Notes: generated by a model not told the origin, from the sequence alone. DNA of 64,000 nucleotides from Burkholderia pseudomultivorans (GCF_001718415.1 NZ_CP013377.1:1364001-1428000), one strand, 5' to 3'. Positions 26,200-35,406 are shown, counted from the first letter of the stretch. Program-made: numbers and translations.

Positions 26200-27228
26200 A
26201 TGAGCGATTCGCGCTTTCACCGCCTGACCGTCGCCGAAGTGATCGCCGAAAGCGACGACGCGTGCTCGTTCGTCTTCGACGTGCCGGCCGCGTTGCGCGA
26301 CGCGTTCGCGTACCGCCCCGGGCAGTTCCTGACCGTGAACGTGCCGTGCGCCGAGGCGGCCGTCGCGCGCTGCTATTCGCTGTCGAGCGCGCCCGGCATC
26401 GACGCCGCGCCGAAGATCACCGTCAAGCGCGTGCGCGACGGCCGCGCGTCGAACTGGCTATGCGACCGCGTGCGGGCGGGCGATGCGCTCGACGTGCTCG
26501 CGCCGGCCGGCGTGTTCACGCCTCACACGCTCGACGGCGACCTGCTGCTGTTCGCGGGCGGCAGCGGCATCACGCCGGTGCTGTCGATCCTCAAGTCGGC
26601 GCTGGTGCACGGGCGCGGGATGCTGACGCTGATCTACGCGAACCGCGACGAGCGCTCGGTGATCTTTCGCGACGAACTGCAGCAGCTCACCCAGCGTCAT
26701 CCGGGCCGGCTGCGCGTGATCCACTGGCTCGACAGCGTGCAGGGCATCCCGCAGCAGCGGCATCTCGAAGAACTCGCGCGGCCGTTCAGCCAGCAGGAGA
26801 CGTTCATCTGCGGGCCGGCGCTGTTCATGGAAAACGCGCTCGCCGCGATGCTCGGCCTCGGCCTGCCGCGTGCGCGCGTGCATGTCGAGCGCTTCGCATC
26901 GCTGCCCGATGCGCCCGCGCAGGCCGGGCCCGCGGCGGCCGCGTCCGGCGACGGCGCGGCGATCGAGACGGTGCTCGACGGCGCGGCGTTCGCGTTCGAC
27001 AGCGCGCCCGGCGAGACGCTGCTCGACGCGATGCTGCGCGCGGGGCTGCCGGCGCCGAATTCCTGCCGGATGGGGCAGTGCGGCGCGTGCATGTGCCGGG
27101 TCGAGCGCGGCGAGGTCGCGCTCGACGGCAATCACGTGCTCGACGACGACGAGATCGCCGCCGGCTGGACGCTGGCCTGTTGTGCGCGACCCGCGAGCGC
27201 TGCGCTGCGCGTGGTGTTTCCCGATTGA
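26200..27228 (+). CDS. ferredoxin--NADP reductase/2Fe-2S flavoprotein, probable KshB-like electron transfer component
   Basis: 342 residues in the order FAD domain (YRPGQFLTVNVP, RCYSLSSAPG), NAD domain (GGSGITPVLSILK, then ICGPALFMENA) and C-terminal plant-type ferredoxin domain with cysteines spaced C-x4-C-x2-C (SCRMGQCGACMC) and a last Cys about 30 residues on. This is the layout of KshB and HmpX-type reductases. It should pass electrons from NAD(P)H to a Rieske oxygenase, most likely the KshA-like protein at 53947. ATG 26200 follows GAGGAGCC. Confidence 0.85.
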   Translation: MSDSRFHRLTVAEVIAESDDACSFVFDVPAALRDAFAYRPGQFLTVNVPCAEAAVARCYSLSSAPGIDAAPKITVKRVRDGRASNWLCDRVRAGDALDVLAPAGVFTPHTLDGDLLLFAGGSGITPVLSILKSALVHGRGMLTLIYANRDERSVIFRDELQQLTQRHPGRLRVIHWLDSVQGIPQQRHLEELARPFSQQETFICGPALFMENALAAMLGLGLPRARVHVERFASLPDAPAQAGPAAAASGDGAAIETVLDGAAFAFDSAPGETLLDAMLRAGLPAPNSCRMGQCGACMCRVERGEVALDGNHVLDDDEIAAGWTLACCARPASAALRVVFPD

Positions 27229-27271
27229 GCCGTGCCGCGCCGGCGGCGCGTACGACCTTCCTGTTTCGACG

Positions 27272-28864
27272 ATGCATACGACGATGGACAACGAAATCCT
27301 GACCACGCCCGCGCTGATCGCGCGGGCCGCCGCGCGCCACGGCGCGCATCCGGCGATCGAGTCGGAGCACGGCCGGCTGACCTACGCGGAACTCGATGCT
27401 GCGCGGCTCGACGCGGCGCGCGCGCTGCTCGCGAGCGGCATCGACGCCGGCGACCGGGTCGCGATCTGGGCGCCGAACCTGCCGCAGTGGATCGTCGCGA
27501 CGCTCGCGATCCACACCGTCGGCGCGATCCTCGTACCGATCAATACGCGCATGAAGGGGATCGAGGTCGGCGGCATCCTGCAGGACAGCGGCGCACGGCT
27601 GCTGTTCTGCTGCGGCACCTTCCTCGGCGAATCCTATCCGGCGATGCTCGCGCCGCATCGGCCGGCCACGCTCGAACGCGTGATCGTATTCGACGGCGAG
27701 CCGCCGGCCGGCGCACACGACGCCACCTGGAACACGTTTCTCGCGCGCGGCGCGGCGATTCCGCTCGACGCGGTGCGTGCGCGCGAAGCGCAGGTGACGC
27801 CCGATAGCGTGATGGACCTGATGTTCACGTCGGGCACGACCGGCCGCCCGAAGGGCGTGATGACCGCGCACGGCCAGAACCTGCGCGCCGCACAGGCGTG
27901 GGCGGAAATCGCCGGCGTACGCCAGGACGATCGCTACCTGATCGTCAATCCGTTCTTTCACACGTTCGGCTACAAGGCCGGCTGGCTGGCCGCGCTGTCG
28001 AGCGGCGCGACCGTGCTGCCGCACCTCGTGTTCCAGCCGGCCGACGTGCTGCGACGCGTCGCGGACGACCGCGTGTCGGTGCTGCCCGGCCCGCCGACGC
28101 TGTACTACGCGCTGCTCGACGCGCCCGATCGCGCGACGCGCGACCTGTCGTCACTGCGGATCGCGGTGACGGGCGCAGCCGCGATCGCGCCGAGCCTGAT
28201 CGAGCGGATGCGTGCGGAGCTCGGCTTCGAGACGGTGCTGACCGGCTACGGGCTGACGGAGTCGTGCGGCTTCGCGACCCTGTGCCGTCAGGGCGACGAC
28301 GCGCAGACGGTCGCGCTGACGTCGGGCCGCCCGATGCCGGGCGTCGAGCTGCGCATCGCGGGACCGGACGGCGCGGCGCTCGGGCCGGACCAGACCGGCG
28401 AGATCTGGGTGCGCGGCTACAACGTGATGCGCGGCTATTTCGGCCAGCCGGACGCGACGCGCGAAACCGTCGACGCGGACGGCTGGTTGCATACCGGCGA
28501 TCTCGGCTGCGTCGACGCGAACGGCAACCTGAAGATCACCGACCGGATCAAGGACATGTTCATCGTCGGCGGCTTCAACTGCTATCCGGCCGAGATCGAG
28601 CGGCTGCTCGCCGCGCATCCGGCGATCGCGCAGGTCGCGCTGGTCGGCGTGCCCGATGCGCGGCTCGGCGAAGTCGGGCACGCATACGTCGTGCTGCGGT
28701 CGGGCGCACACGCGGACGCCGACGAACTGAACGACTGGGCGCGCCGCAACATGGCGAACTACAAGGTGCCGCGGCACTTCACCTTCGTCGAGCAATTGCC
28801 GACGAGCGCGGCCGGCAAGGTGCTGAAGTACCGGCTGCGCGCCGATACCGAAGCGGCGGCCTGA
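27272..28864 (+). CDS. fadD3: FadD3-like acyl-CoA ligase (HIP-CoA ligase)
   Basis: 530 residues (526 from ATG 27284, which may be the true start as it aligns with the mycobacterial N-terminus). AMP-forming signatures: MFTSGTTGRPKGVMTAH, GYGLTESCGF, GWLHTGDLG and KVLKYRLR with the final lysine. It resembles FadD3 of M. tuberculosis by memory along its whole length (NPFFHTFGYKAGWLA, SVLPGPPTLYYALLD). FadD3 thioesterifies the C/D-ring propanoate HIP and so starts ring C/D breakdown. It lies in the operon after the reductase gene. Confidence 0.87.
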   Translation: MHTTMDNEILTTPALIARAAARHGAHPAIESEHGRLTYAELDAARLDAARALLASGIDAGDRVAIWAPNLPQWIVATLAIHTVGAILVPINTRMKGIEVGGILQDSGARLLFCCGTFLGESYPAMLAPHRPATLERVIVFDGEPPAGAHDATWNTFLARGAAIPLDAVRAREAQVTPDSVMDLMFTSGTTGRPKGVMTAHGQNLRAAQAWAEIAGVRQDDRYLIVNPFFHTFGYKAGWLAALSSGATVLPHLVFQPADVLRRVADDRVSVLPGPPTLYYALLDAPDRATRDLSSLRIAVTGAAAIAPSLIERMRAELGFETVLTGYGLTESCGFATLCRQGDDAQTVALTSGRPMPGVELRIAGPDGAALGPDQTGEIWVRGYNVMRGYFGQPDATRETVDADGWLHTGDLGCVDANGNLKITDRIKDMFIVGGFNCYPAEIERLLAAHPAIAQVALVGVPDARLGEVGHAYVVLRSGAHADADELNDWARRNMANYKVPRHFTFVEQLPTSAAGKVLKYRLRADTEAAA

Positions 28865-28895
28865 GCGTTGCCGCGCCACTTCAACGGATGAACGC

Positions 28896-29669
28896 ATGAA
28901 CGACAACGGATTTCCGCAGGGCGCGGTGCTGGTGTTCGGCGGCAGCGGCGGGATCGGGCAGGGCGTCGCGCTCGAATTCGCGCGCGCCGGCGTGCCGGTC
29001 GCGCTTGGCTATCGGAGCAAGGCTGACGTGGCCGAGCGTGTGGCGCGCGATATCCGCGGCGAAGGCGTCGCGGCGAGCACGCATCGCGTCGACGTGACCG
29101 ACCCCGCCCAGCTCGACGCGGCGCTCGCGGCCGCGATCGATGCACACGGCCGCGTGCATACGGTCGTGTGGGCGGCCGGCCCGCTCGCGAACCAGCGCCA
29201 TATCGGCGACATGACGCGCGACGACTGGCGCCGCGCGATCGAGGTCGAGACGATCGGCTTCTTCGGCGCGGCGAAGGCGGTGCTGCCGCATTTCCGCGCG
29301 TCGGGCGGCGGCTCGTTCGTGACGCTCGGCTCGGCCGGCCATCTGCGCTGGCCCGATCGCGACGGCTTGTCGGTCGCGCCGAAGGCGGCGAACGAGGCGC
29401 TGGTCAAGGGGCTCGCGCGCGAGGAAGGCCGCTACAACATTCGCGCGAACTCGGTCCTGGTGGGCGTGATCGAGGCGGGGATGTTCCCGGTGCTGCTCGA
29501 ACAGGGGCAGTTCGACCAGGCATGGATCGACGAAACGCAGAAGATGCTCGCGCTCAAGCGCTGGGGGAAGGCGCATGACGTCGGCCGCGCGGCGGTGTTT
29601 CTGGCGTCGGACCGGGCCGGTTACATCACGGGGCAGCAGTTGAATGTGTCGGGCGGCTACGGGCTGTAG
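28896..29669 (+). CDS. SDR family oxidoreductase with Ser in place of the catalytic Tyr
   Basis: 257 residues of Rossmann fold. The nucleotide site reads FGGSGGIGQGVALEFARAG. At the active site, Ser of LGSAGH is followed 13 residues later by Ser, then V-A-P-K, so the YxxxK tyrosine is replaced by serine while the lysine remains. The C-terminus ends QQLNVSGGYGL as in ordinary SDRs. It may be an altered reductase or isomerase-type SDR. It is 31 bp after fadD3 and ends the first half of the cluster; the GntR operator begins eight bases later. Confidence 0.82.
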   Translation: MNDNGFPQGAVLVFGGSGGIGQGVALEFARAGVPVALGYRSKADVAERVARDIRGEGVAASTHRVDVTDPAQLDAALAAAIDAHGRVHTVVWAAGPLANQRHIGDMTRDDWRRAIEVETIGFFGAAKAVLPHFRASGGGSFVTLGSAGHLRWPDRDGLSVAPKAANEALVKGLAREEGRYNIRANSVLVGVIEAGMFPVLLEQGQFDQAWIDETQKMLALKRWGKAHDVGRAAVFLASDRAGYITGQQLNVSGGYGL

Positions 29670-29677
29670 CGACGGTT

Positions 29678-29707
29678 GACATCATGACGTCGTGACGTCA
29701 TGATGTC
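29678..29707. promoter_or_regulatory. 30-bp perfect palindromic operator of the GntR regulator
   Basis: GACATCATGACGTC (29678-29691), two bases, and its exact complement (29694-29707) form 14-bp arms. It contains overlapping TGACGTCA-like half-sites. The left arm begins eight bases after the SDR stop, and the right arm ends four bases before ATG 29712. An autoregulatory operator is likely. Confidence 0.7.
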
Positions 29708-29711
29708 TCCC

Positions 29712-30455
29712 ATGAAACCTGAATCCGACACCGCGCCGCTCTATACGAAAGTCGAGGCCGCGCTGGCCGCCGAAATCTCCAGCTCCGCGCTGCCGCCGGG
29801 CAGCCAGCTTCCGGCCGAGGAGCGCCTGATCGAGCGCTTCGGCGTCAGCCGGACGACCGTGCGCAAGGCGGTCGAAAATCTCGTTGCGCGCGGTCTCGTC
29901 GAGATCCGGCGCGGCAAGGGCACCTTCGTCGCGGAGCCGAAGATCACGCAGGAATTGACGGAGCTGACCGGCTTCGTCGAGGACATGCACGCGCTCGGGC
30001 GTACCCCGACCGCGCGGCTCGTCGACCAGCGGATCGTCACGGCCGATGCCGCGGTCGCGCGGCAACTGGCGCTGCCGCCCGGCACCGACGTGATGCGGAT
30101 CCGGCGCGTGCGCCTGGCCGACGGCGTCGCGGTGTCGTTCGACGAAACCTACCTGCCGCGCGAACTCGGCGAGCAGATCGTCGCGCACGATCTGGAGGTC
30201 GAGCCGATCTTCTCGTTGCTCGAGGAGCGCTACGACGTGCCGCTCGTCGATGCCGAATACCGCCTCGAGGCCGTCGCGGCGCCGCCGGAGGTTGCGCAGG
30301 CGCTCGCGATCGCGCCCGGCAGTCCGGTCTTCCTGATCGAGCGTACGTCGCACACGCACGCGCATCGGCCGATCGACTTCGAGAAGCTCTACTACCGCGG
30401 CGACCTGATTCGCTTCGTCACGCGACTGAGCCGGCGCGCCGGCGAGCGTTCGTAG
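29712..30455 (+). CDS. HutC-type GntR transcriptional regulator
   Basis: 247 residues. Winged helix-turn-helix: LPPGSQLPAEERLIERFGVS followed by RTTVRKAVENLVARGLVE. The UTRA ligand domain covers about 85-240 (VMRIRRVRLADGVAVSFDET). ATG 29712 is preferred because in-frame ATGs at 29700 and 29703 lie within the operator; none has a clear Shine-Dalgarno. It may control the TSUP genes downstream, the steroid genes upstream, or both. Its perfect operator is adjacent. Confidence 0.85.
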   Translation: MKPESDTAPLYTKVEAALAAEISSSALPPGSQLPAEERLIERFGVSRTTVRKAVENLVARGLVEIRRGKGTFVAEPKITQELTELTGFVEDMHALGRTPTARLVDQRIVTADAAVARQLALPPGTDVMRIRRVRLADGVAVSFDETYLPRELGEQIVAHDLEVEPIFSLLEERYDVPLVDAEYRLEAVAAPPEVAQALAIAPGSPVFLIERTSHTHAHRPIDFEKLYYRGDLIRFVTRLSRRAGERS

Positions 30456-30468
30456 CGGGCGCGCCGGC

Positions 30469-31320
30469 ATGGAAGCGCTGTGGCTGTTCGTCGCCGCATT
30501 CGGCGCCAGCGCGCTCGGCGGCGTGCTCGGAATGGCGAGCGGGATTTTCGTCGTGCCGCTGCTGACGCTGCTGTTCGGCGTCGGCATCCAGACGTCGATC
30601 GGCGCGAGCATCGTGTCGGTGATCGCGTGCTCCTGCAGCAGCGCGGCGTCGTTCCTGAAGGGGCGTCTGATCAACGTCCGGCTCGCCATCGTGCTCGAAA
30701 CGGCGACGACGCTCGGCGCGCTCACCGGCGTGCTGCTGATCGGCCGCGTGCCGGTGGCGTTCCTGTATGCGTTGTTTGCGGGCGTGCTCGCGGTGTCCGC
30801 GAAACAGATGCTGGCGCGGCGTCGCGACGCGAGCGCCGACGGCCCGACCGATGCCGCGAGCTGGGCAAGCGTGCTGCGCCTGCATGCGAGCTTTCCCGAT
30901 CCGGCGTCGGGCCGGGAAGTTCGCTACCAGGTCGGGCGCGTGCCGTTCGGGATGGCGCTGATGTACGGCGCGGGCCTGATTTCCGCGCTGCTCGGCATCG
31001 GCTCGGGCGTGCTGAAGATCCCAGCGATGGATACGGCGCTGCGGCTGCCGATCAAGGTGTCGTCGGCCACGTCGAACTTCATGATCGGCGTGACGGCCGC
31101 GGCGAGCGCAGGCGCCTATTTCGTGCGCGGCGACATCGACATGCGCGTGGCCGGCCCGATCGCGCTCGGCTCGGTGATCGGTGCGATCGTCGGTGCGCGT
31201 CTGCTGATGCGCGTGCCGGCCGACAGGCTGCGGGTCTTTTTCGTCGTCGTGCTGCTGCTGCTCGCGATCGACATGCTCGCGACCGCGCTGGGCCTGCACG
31301 CACCGGGAGCCGCAGCATGA
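30469..31320 (+). CDS. TSUP family (sulfite exporter TauE/SafE-like) membrane permease
   Basis: 283 residues, mostly membrane helices, with the family's paired pattern: ALGGVLGMASGIFVVPLLTL near the start and ISALLGIGSGVLKIPAMD in the second half. Members move small anions such as sulfite, sulfonates or organic acids across the inner membrane; the substrate here is unknown. It is 13 bp after the GntR gene and overlaps the DUF1634 gene by four bases, the usual partnership for this family. Confidence 0.85.
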   Translation: MEALWLFVAAFGASALGGVLGMASGIFVVPLLTLLFGVGIQTSIGASIVSVIACSCSSAASFLKGRLINVRLAIVLETATTLGALTGVLLIGRVPVAFLYALFAGVLAVSAKQMLARRRDASADGPTDAASWASVLRLHASFPDPASGREVRYQVGRVPFGMALMYGAGLISALLGIGSGVLKIPAMDTALRLPIKVSSATSNFMIGVTAAASAGAYFVRGDIDMRVAGPIALGSVIGAIVGARLLMRVPADRLRVFFVVVLLLLAIDMLATALGLHAPGAAA

Positions 31321-31640
31321 CGCGCGCGGCCGGCGGCATTGAACGTCGCGAGCGGGCCGTCGCCGTGCTGCTCCGGGGCGGTACGGTATGCGCGTGCGTG
31401 CTGATCGCCGTCGGGATGCTGCTCGGCGCATGGCAGCCGGCGGCGGGCGCGAGCGAATTCGCGCGGAGCGGCGCGGCATTCGCGAAGGCCGGCGTCGGGC
31501 TGTTCATTCTCCTGCCGGTTGCGCGCGTCGTATTGCTGCTCGGCTGGTTCGTGTGCGAGCGCGATCGGACGTATGCGCTGCTTTCGCTGCTCGTGCTGGT
31601 GATTATCGCGGCGGGGGTGGTGGTCGGGATGCGGGGATAA
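31317..31640 (+). CDS. DUF1634 domain-containing membrane protein
   Basis: 107 residues with three predicted membrane helices (VCACVLIAVGMLLGAW, GVGLFILLPVARVVLLLG, and LSLLVLVIIAAGVVVGM). DUF1634 proteins regularly follow TSUP permeases and probably help them. It starts at the ATGA overlapping the permease stop. Confidence 0.82.
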   Translation: MTRAAGGIERRERAVAVLLRGGTVCACVLIAVGMLLGAWQPAAGASEFARSGAAFAKAGVGLFILLPVARVVLLLGWFVCERDRTYALLSLLVLVIIAAGVVVGMRG

Positions 31641-32472
31641 GGTTCGGCGAAAGCCGCTCGTGCAGAAGGGCGGCATTGCGCTGGAACATCACCGGTAGCG
31701 CATGCGACATGCCTGCGCTCCTTCGGCTCGCGGCGACTGCTGCATTTCCCGGAACACTTCGCACAAACATTCCGGAAAACATGGAGCCGCGACGCTCGGC
31801 TTGACGCGCATCATCCGGCTTCGGTCGCGACATATGGATGCGCACACATCGGCCATCTTGATGCCTTCGCGGCGGCGAGCGTCCATCCGCACTTCCTTTG
31901 ATCGGCCCGAGGTCACGTCGCTGCAACATTTTCGACGATGAACGTCGGCGCGCGCGATGCGTCGTCGAGACGCGCTTGCGCGCTTTGAATGCCGCCTGGC
32001 CTGGCCCGCACGGCTATCGCATCGCGCGCCTCCGATCCGCTCGACCCCGCGCTTTCGTCGACGCACATCGAATATCGATACGTTCCTGAAACATTTCCGC
32101 CGATTCCGGTCCGCATTCCGTGTGCCGGATCGCGGCAACGCTTGCCCCCATTCGCATTGCGCCCGATGGCACATCGCTTGCGATGAAGGCGATGCGTCCA
32201 TGCAAACCATGTCAGGCCTGCGCGGCGATGCATGGGCGGCCGTCAACGCAGCGGAAAACGAAACAAACGGGGACCGGGTTCAGCGCGGTCGGCAGCCTGT
32301 CGCGAGGCACGTGCGAAGCGTGCCGTATCGGCAACGCGATCAGGCAACACGCGATCGATCCGTCGAATAGCAAGCGTGCTTGCGAAGTGCCATGTCGGGG
32401 ACGTGCGATGCATCGCGACAGCGATCGCGTGCGGCATTCATGCGCGCCCGGCGCCTATCGGGGGAAACGCCC
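31641..32472. other. 832-bp region without a recognisable gene
   Basis: Base composition is lower in GC than the flanks and short frames occur in all phases without codon bias or family features. No tRNA, IS end or terminal repeat is seen. It may be decayed DNA between the TSUP genes and the outer-membrane protein gene. Confidence 0.5.
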
Positions 32473-33132
32473 GTGAAAATCACAATGAACCAATGGGCAG
32501 TGCTGGGGGCGATGTTCGTGGTCAGCGCGCATGCGCAGGAGGTTTTCCTGCAAGGCGGCACGCAGGGCGCCGGCATCGGTGCGGCGATCAGCTTCAATTC
32601 GATGCTGGGCGCGCACGCGGACTTCAATGCGATCGATCTGTCGCACGACTTCTCGGTGGCCGGCAATCGCTATCAGGACGACGTGAAACTGCGGCAGGGC
32701 GGCCTGTATGCGGACATCTTTCCGTGGCGCGGCAGCGGCTTTCGCGCCACCGTCGGACTGCGCTTCAACGACGACGAGGTCACCGGCGTATCGGTGCCGA
32801 CCAACGGCACCTACACGTTCGGCGGCAAGCGTTATCCGGCGCTGCCGGGAATGTACGCGACCGCGCAGGCGCGCTATCCGACCGTGATGCCGTATGTCGG
32901 GATCGGCTACGGGCATCGGCCTGCGTCGAAAGGCCTCGGGTTCGTCGCCGACCTCGGCGTCGCATACGGGATGCCGAGATGCTCGTATACGCTGTCGCCG
33001 GAACTGGCGGCCGCAGCCGGCCCGGTCAAGAGCCAGATCCTGGTGGCGAGCGGCCTCGATGAACTGAACAAGGTGATGTCGCGCTATCGGTGGTATCCGG
33101 TTTTGCAGATCGGGATTTCGTATCGGTTCTGA
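32473..33132 (+). CDS. outer membrane beta-barrel protein
   Basis: 219 residues: a signal sequence ending VVSAHA, then alternating beta-strand sequence (GLYADIFPWRGSGFRATVGL, MPYVGIGYGHR, GFVADLGVAYGMP) and the C-terminal strand LQIGISYRF with a final Phe, the outer-membrane assembly signal. Start GTG 32473 follows CGGGGGAAA; ATG 32485 in frame would give a shorter signal. The specific role is unknown; such barrels are often called OmpW- or OprF-like. It stands alone on the plus strand. Confidence 0.75.
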   Translation: MKITMNQWAVLGAMFVVSAHAQEVFLQGGTQGAGIGAAISFNSMLGAHADFNAIDLSHDFSVAGNRYQDDVKLRQGGLYADIFPWRGSGFRATVGLRFNDDEVTGVSVPTNGTYTFGGKRYPALPGMYATAQARYPTVMPYVGIGYGHRPASKGLGFVADLGVAYGMPRCSYTLSPELAAAAGPVKSQILVASGLDELNKVMSRYRWYPVLQIGISYRF

Positions 33133-33289
33133 GGGGAACGGGGGAGCGTGGTTTGCACGCGGCGCGAGTCATGCGCCGGCGGCCGTTCAATGGTACGGCT
33201 GCGCGACGATCGATATCGGTTGTCGGCGCACAGCCTGTCGGGAATGGCTGGCGAGCGTTGTGGGACGCCGCGCGTTGGCGGTCGGCGGT

Positions 33290-34276
33290 TTACTCGAACG
33301 CGCTCGACGATCGTTGCGCGACGATCCGTACCGGGCGCCGCAAGTGGCGGTTGAGTTCGGGGATGGCCGACGCGGGCAGCGCGTACGTGCCGCCGACGCG
33401 CATGTCGGCGTGCGGAATCAGATGTCGGCCGTCGATGTTGAATTGCACGAACGCGTCGATATGCGGGTTGTCCCGTAGCGCGAACTGCATCGTTTCGTCC
33501 TGCAGCATATGCGTCGACGCGACGATGAAGATATCGCCTTCGATCGGCGGCAGCGCGCGATTTCCCGCGTGCGCAATCCATTCGAGGCCGGCCCGCGTGA
33601 CAGCGGCGGTCAGCGAGATGCCGAACCATCCTTTGTCATGTTTCGCCAGTTCTTCGAGCCACCAGTCGTTCTGCCAGTCCTCGTAGCCCATCAGCATGCC
33701 GAGCAGCCGTTCGTAGTGCTCGTTCCATCCGCCCGACAGGCCCGCGCATCGATGGATCAGCTTGTCGGCTTCGATCCGCCATGCGTCGCCCGGCGGCGTA
33801 TAGACGGCGTGGATCGTTTGATGCCGCGTTCCTTCGCCCGATACGTGCTCTTCGGCATGCAACTGTCCCATGGCGACGAAATGGTCGAAGCGACGTTTCA
33901 GCGCGACGTGGTCGGCGCGGGTCGTGAAATGCATGACGGCGAACTTCTTCCTGCCTTGCAGCAGCAGCGGCAACTCCCAGCCGGTATGAACGAGGTAGGG
34001 CGGGCCGCCGCGTGAGCCATTGTCCTTGTGCAGCGTGACGATCGCCGGGCCACTGTCGAAGTCGATCTGCATCGCCGCGCAGAGCGCTGCGGCATCGGGT
34101 GGCGCGAGCGTGTAGACGTTGTCGATCAACGGATCGTCGGCTGCGTCGATCGACAGGTTTTGCCGCAGCGTGTCGAGGTCACTCGTGACGAAACGCGTGG
34201 CGAGACAAGGGCTGAGGAGATCCGGGTCGAGCGCGTTCAGGACGAACGCGAAAGCGGTATCGGCGGTTTCTGTCAT
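33290..34276 (-). CDS. hypothetical protein
   Basis: 328 residues with no signal peptide or membrane segment. Not recognised. The middle contains HKDNGSRGGPPYLVHTGW, then VMHFTTRADHVALKRRFDH, and many His and Trp (MGYEDWQNDWWLEELAKHD). It lies alone, between the outer-membrane protein gene and the toxin-antitoxin pair, in the segment that interrupts the steroid cluster. Confidence 0.7.
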   Translation of the reverse strand: MTETADTAFAFVLNALDPDLLSPCLATRFVTSDLDTLRQNLSIDAADDPLIDNVYTLAPPDAAALCAAMQIDFDSGPAIVTLHKDNGSRGGPPYLVHTGWELPLLLQGRKKFAVMHFTTRADHVALKRRFDHFVAMGQLHAEEHVSGEGTRHQTIHAVYTPPGDAWRIEADKLIHRCAGLSGGWNEHYERLLGMLMGYEDWQNDWWLEELAKHDKGWFGISLTAAVTRAGLEWIAHAGNRALPPIEGDIFIVASTHMLQDETMQFALRDNPHIDAFVQFNIDGRHLIPHADMRVGGTYALPASAIPELNRHLRRPVRIVAQRSSSAFE

Positions 34277-34603
34277 GGGCTCTCCGGAGGACGGGCGCGG
34301 ATATTCTATGCCGGGAAGGCGATGGGGCGGCTGTCGATGCGTCGCGGCGCAAAGGCCGACTTCGGGGAGGGGGCCGGGGCTGCCCGCGCCGATGCGAAGG
34401 TGCCGCGCTGCCGGACGGCCAGCTTACGCCGCGGCAGGCGCACGTCTGCATTGCAACAGGCAGCAGTTCAACCTGTCCGGCGCCTCGAACGCCGGCGTTG
34501 GTCTGCGTCCGGTTGCGACGCTGGATGGCCGCCAGATGATGGCAATGCTTGCATTTCTTACACCCCTCGATATCATTGCTATCAATTCGAGTGGAGGTGA
34601 AAC
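34277..34603. other. intergenic region upstream of the toxin-antitoxin pair
   Basis: No gene is visible. The last 30 bases include TGCTATCA at 34577-34584, identical to the half-site reported for gonococcal FitA, and GGAGGTG at 34593-34599 as a strong ribosome binding site for the antitoxin. A second exact half-site was not found. Confidence 0.45.
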
Positions 34604-34840
34604 ATGCCTGATCTTCTGGTGCGAAATGTAGACAAGGCCGTCATCCAGAGTCTGCGCGAGCAGGCCGCGGCGCATGGCCGCAGCGCCGAAGCGGAGCATC
34701 GGGCCATTCTGGCCGACGCGCTGCACCGCCCGAAACGCCGAAGCCTGGCCGAGGTGCTGGCAAGCATGCCGAACGTGGGCGAAGACGCCGATTTCGAGCG
34801 CCGGGACGATTCCGGCGAGGGGTCTCATGTATTTGGTTGA
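34604..34840 (+). CDS. fitA: FitA-like antitoxin (ribbon-helix-helix)
   Basis: 78 residues. The N-terminal ribbon-helix-helix DNA-binding part (MPDLLVRNVDKAVIQSLREQ then RSAEAEHRAIL) is that of FitA/Arc-type antitoxins; the C-terminal acidic tail is expected to wrap the toxin. Strong GGAGGTG site. It overlaps the toxin gene by 14 bases. It should neutralise the toxin and repress the operon. Confidence 0.87.
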   Translation: MPDLLVRNVDKAVIQSLREQAAAHGRSAEAEHRAILADALHRPKRRSLAEVLASMPNVGEDADFERRDDSGEGSHVFG

Positions 34841-35243
34841 CACGAACGTCATCAGCGAAACACGCAAGAAAACGCGCGCCAATGCCGGCGTGCTCTCGTT
34901 CTTCCGACAGGCGCGCGACAACAACGACCCGCTGTACCTGTCGATCGTGACGATTTCCGAGCTGCAGCGCGGCGTCGATCTCGTGCGCTTTCGCGGCGAC
35001 GCGAAACAGGCGGCCCGGCTCGATGCATGGCTCGCGACGATCGTGCAGGACCATGCGCGCCATGTACTGACCGTCGACGCCGAAATCGCGCAGCTCTGGG
35101 GCCGCCTGCGCGTGCCGCAGCCCGACCACGCACTCGACAAGCTGATCGCCGCCACCGCGCTGATCCACGACCTGACGGTCGTCACCCGCAACGCCGGCGA
35201 TTTCGCGCGAACCGGCGTGAAACTCCTGAACCCGTTCGACTGA
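34827..35243 (+). CDS. fitB: FitB/VapC-like PIN-domain toxin
   Basis: 138 residues. PIN-domain acidic residues are in place: D5 in YLVDTNVISE, E in ISELQRGV, D in DKLIAATA and D in VVTRNAGDF. It should be a metal-dependent ribonuclease that cuts tRNA or mRNA when free of the antitoxin. Start ATG 34827 within the antitoxin gene gives translational coupling. A complete, apparently functional module. Confidence 0.88.
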   Translation: MYLVDTNVISETRKKTRANAGVLSFFRQARDNNDPLYLSIVTISELQRGVDLVRFRGDAKQAARLDAWLATIVQDHARHVLTVDAEIAQLWGRLRVPQPDHALDKLIAATALIHDLTVVTRNAGDFARTGVKLLNPFD

Positions 35244-35406
35244 TGTCGTCTGCCGCGCCGCAACCCGGCGGCGGCAAGCTGCGCCCGTTACTCGTCCGTC
35301 CCCACCCGCGAATCCCGTCCCGCCGCGCTTTCGTGCGCCGGCGCGCTTTCCCGGTTCCCTGCCGCCTCTCGTCCCAACAGACGATGTGACGCCATCCCCG
35401 AGCGGC

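Noticed and set aside
31689..32472. Several open frames of 60-185 codons
   Set aside because: They overlap in many phases, show no third-position GC bias of the host and no ribosome binding sites or family features.
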